This document shows positions 62,938 through 64,000 of a stretch of DNA of 64,000 bases, piece by piece; position 1 is the stretch's first letter, and every line of letters starts with the position of its first letter. The notes beneath the pieces are model-generated. The model had not been told where the DNA came from and did no database searches. It saw only the letters and a program-made list of their open reading frames with translations. The stretch spans positions 1 to 64,000 of the forward strand of contig NZ_JAENKO010000004.1 in NCBI RefSeq assembly GCF_016599145.1, written 5' to 3'. The translations under genes and the position numbers were made by a program. The DNA comes from Tomitella cavernea (GTDB lineage: Bacteria; Actinomycetota; Actinomycetes; Mycobacteriales; Mycobacteriaceae).

Positions 62938-63516
62938 TCAGTTCTGCAGCGGCTGCAGGGCGGCGGTGACCCGCGTCAACTCGTCGAACATCTGCTTGGC
63001 CGCGCCCAGTTGGATCTCGTTGGGCTCGAAAGCGCCGTCGACGAACTGGTCGAACACCATGGGCGCCACGATCCCCTCCAACACCGGCACCATGCGCAGC
63101 GGCAGCACCACCAGCTTGGCGTGCTCCACCGACCGCAGGCCGCCGGAGATGCCGCCGTACGAGGCGAAGGCCACCGGCTTGTAGTTCCACTCCGTGGACA
63201 CCAGGTCCAGCGCATTCTTCAGCGGCGCGGGCATGCCGAAGTTGTATTCCGGGGTGACGATGACGAAGGCCTGGCAGCCGGCGATCCGCTCGCTCCACGC
63301 CTTGGTCGCGTCGTTGACGTACCGGCCGATGCGCGGATGGTGCGGCTCGGATGTCGTCATCGGCAGCGCGACCTCGGCGAGGTCGATGACGTCCACGTCG
63401 AACCCGCCGTGCTCACGCGCCTGCGCGGCGATCCACTCGCCCAGCATGTGGCCCACGCGCGTCTCACGCACGCTCGCGATGATGATGCCCAGCTTCGGCG
63501 CCCCGGCGTTGCCCAT
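62938..63516 (-). CDS. NADPH-dependent FMN reductase (flavodoxin-like)
   Basis: A 192-aa flavodoxin-fold reductase. Seen: an N-terminal phosphate-binding loop region GIIIASVRETRVGHMLGEW, and the signature TPEYNFGMPAPLKNALDLVS that contacts FMN. ATG 63516 is chosen, with GGAAGGG upstream. The longer start adds a non-family tail. Members reduce FMN, quinones or azo compounds. It is encoded alone. Confidence 0.88.
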   Translation of the reverse strand: MGNAGAPKLGIIIASVRETRVGHMLGEWIAAQAREHGGFDVDVIDLAEVALPMTTSEPHHPRIGRYVNDATKAWSERIAGCQAFVIVTPEYNFGMPAPLKNALDLVSTEWNYKPVAFASYGGISGGLRSVEHAKLVVLPLRMVPVLEGIVAPMVFDQFVDGAFEPNEIQLGAAKQMFDELTRVTAALQPLQN

Positions 63517-63640
63517 GTGCAGACCCTTCCGATCGAGGAGAAGGCCCGGCGGCGACGCACCGGGCATGATTGTTTCCTACGCAAAGACTAACGGGCGGGC
63601 GGTACCGGTTCATCCCGCGCCGGGCGTGTTCCGCACCACC

Positions 63641-63661
63641 GCCCACATCCGCCATGTGGGC
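63641..63661. terminator. 8-bp hairpin in the region before the helicase gene
   Basis: Perfect stem GCCCACAT (63641-63648) / ATGTGGGC (63654-63661) with a 5-base loop, between the FMN-reductase promoter side and the helicase promoter side. The two flanking genes are divergent, so it is more likely a protein site or leader structure than a terminator. Confidence 0.35.
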
Positions 63662-63776
63662 GTGCCGGGCCAGGTCCACCGGAAGACGCGGCGGACACGG
63701 CACCGCGTGCCGAGCACGCCCCTCGGCTACCGTCGTTCGCACGTACACCCGACACACCCCCGCAGGAGGCAGCTTC

Positions 63777-64000
63777 ATGCCCGCCCCGACGTTCGTCCTC
63801 ACCGAGGAATTCGAGCAGGCGCTCGACCTGCTGCGCTCGGGCGGCCACCTGTTCCTCACCGGCAAGGCCGGCACGGGCAAGTCGACGCTCGTCCGGCGGT
63901 TCCTGGCGGACACCGACCGCCGGGTGCTCGTGTCCGCTCCCACCGGCATCGCGGCCCTCAACGTCGGCGGCTACACCATCCACCGCGTGTTCGGTTTCCG
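63777..64000 (+). CDS. Pif1-like helicase / AAA ATPase, N-terminal part
   Basis: The first 74 residues are visible before the right edge. Seen: a short helical start (FEQALDLLRSG), Walker A GKAGTGKST at about 30-38, then VLVSAPTGIAALNVGGYTIHRVF, the Ia/Ib-type sequence of Pif1/RecD superfamily 1B DNA helicases. AGGAGG lies eight bases before ATG 63777. The C-terminal domains, such as HRDC seen in some actinobacterial members, are outside the window. Confidence 0.85.
   Translation, partial: MPAPTFVLTEEFEQALDLLRSGGHLFLTGKAGTGKSTLVRRFLADTDRRVLVSAPTGIAALNVGGYTIHRVFGF

Overview
The window is high-GC actinobacterial DNA. Base composition, GTG starts, dense TetR-regulated acyl-CoA genes, a DUF3558-type lipoprotein, a DUF2236/latex-clearing-type oxygenase, an F420-type (LLM) oxidoreductase and a class E sortase together point to the Mycobacteriales (Nocardia/Gordonia/Dietzia/Tsukamurella-like bacteria). 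The genus cannot be fixed from the sequence alone. No rRNA, tRNA, CRISPR array or complete insertion sequence was seen.

Layout. (1) 326-7467 is a sugar cluster: GH13 alpha-glucosidase, a solute-binding lipoprotein without transporter partners, a GH3 beta-glucosidase and a Gfo/Idh/MocA dehydrogenase. (2) 7590-9250 is a small island of abortive-infection/toxin-antitoxin type genes: a 68-aa conserved protein followed by an AbiEii-like relic, then an HTH protein with a nucleotidyltransferase. It abuts a TetR gene that has lost its N terminus. (3) 9746-27966 is a large acyl-CoA catabolic region: four acyl-CoA ligases (one broken by a frameshift), two crotonases, three thiolase-fold proteins, two half-size MaoC hydratases, an SDR, an LCAD-type dehydrogenase and a CoA-transferase. 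It is controlled by a tandem double TetR and a divergent TetR with a clear palindromic operator. (4) 28009-32933 holds a TetR, a palindrome and three genes (Lcp-like oxygenase, CrtC-like protein, CrtI-like oxidoreductase), all from families that act on polyisoprenoids. (5) 33102-33997 is an EspC-like/DUF3558 lipoprotein pair, followed by a second PaaG-like crotonase plus ligase pair.

(6) 36785-43005 is a surface-display operon on the minus strand: a 1620-aa LPVTG adhesin with stacked repeat modules, a strong hairpin, a 48-aa small gene, a class E sortase and a 50-aa membrane protein. Both small genes are easily missed. The layout suggests that the hairpin sets the ratio of substrate to sortase. 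(7) 43107-43857 is decayed sequence with TetR and probable CoA-transferase fragments. (8) 43858-64000 is mixed housekeeping and accessory material: amidase, SGNH esterase with a phased CAAT/GCGCG array upstream, LLM oxidoreductase, TMEM175-type channel, sulfide:quinone-reductase-like flavoprotein, M23-fold lipoprotein, Vgb-like propeller, a NarL-type two-component pair, an alpha/beta hydrolase, a DapB-like protein, secreted proteins, a lysophospholipid acyltransferase, an aryl/acyl ligase, an AhpD-like protein, an FMN reductase and the start of a Pif1-like helicase.

The most promising leads are the sortase operon with its two small genes and hairpin, the three-gene isoprenoid-type operon, and the helically phased motif array upstream of the SGNH gene.
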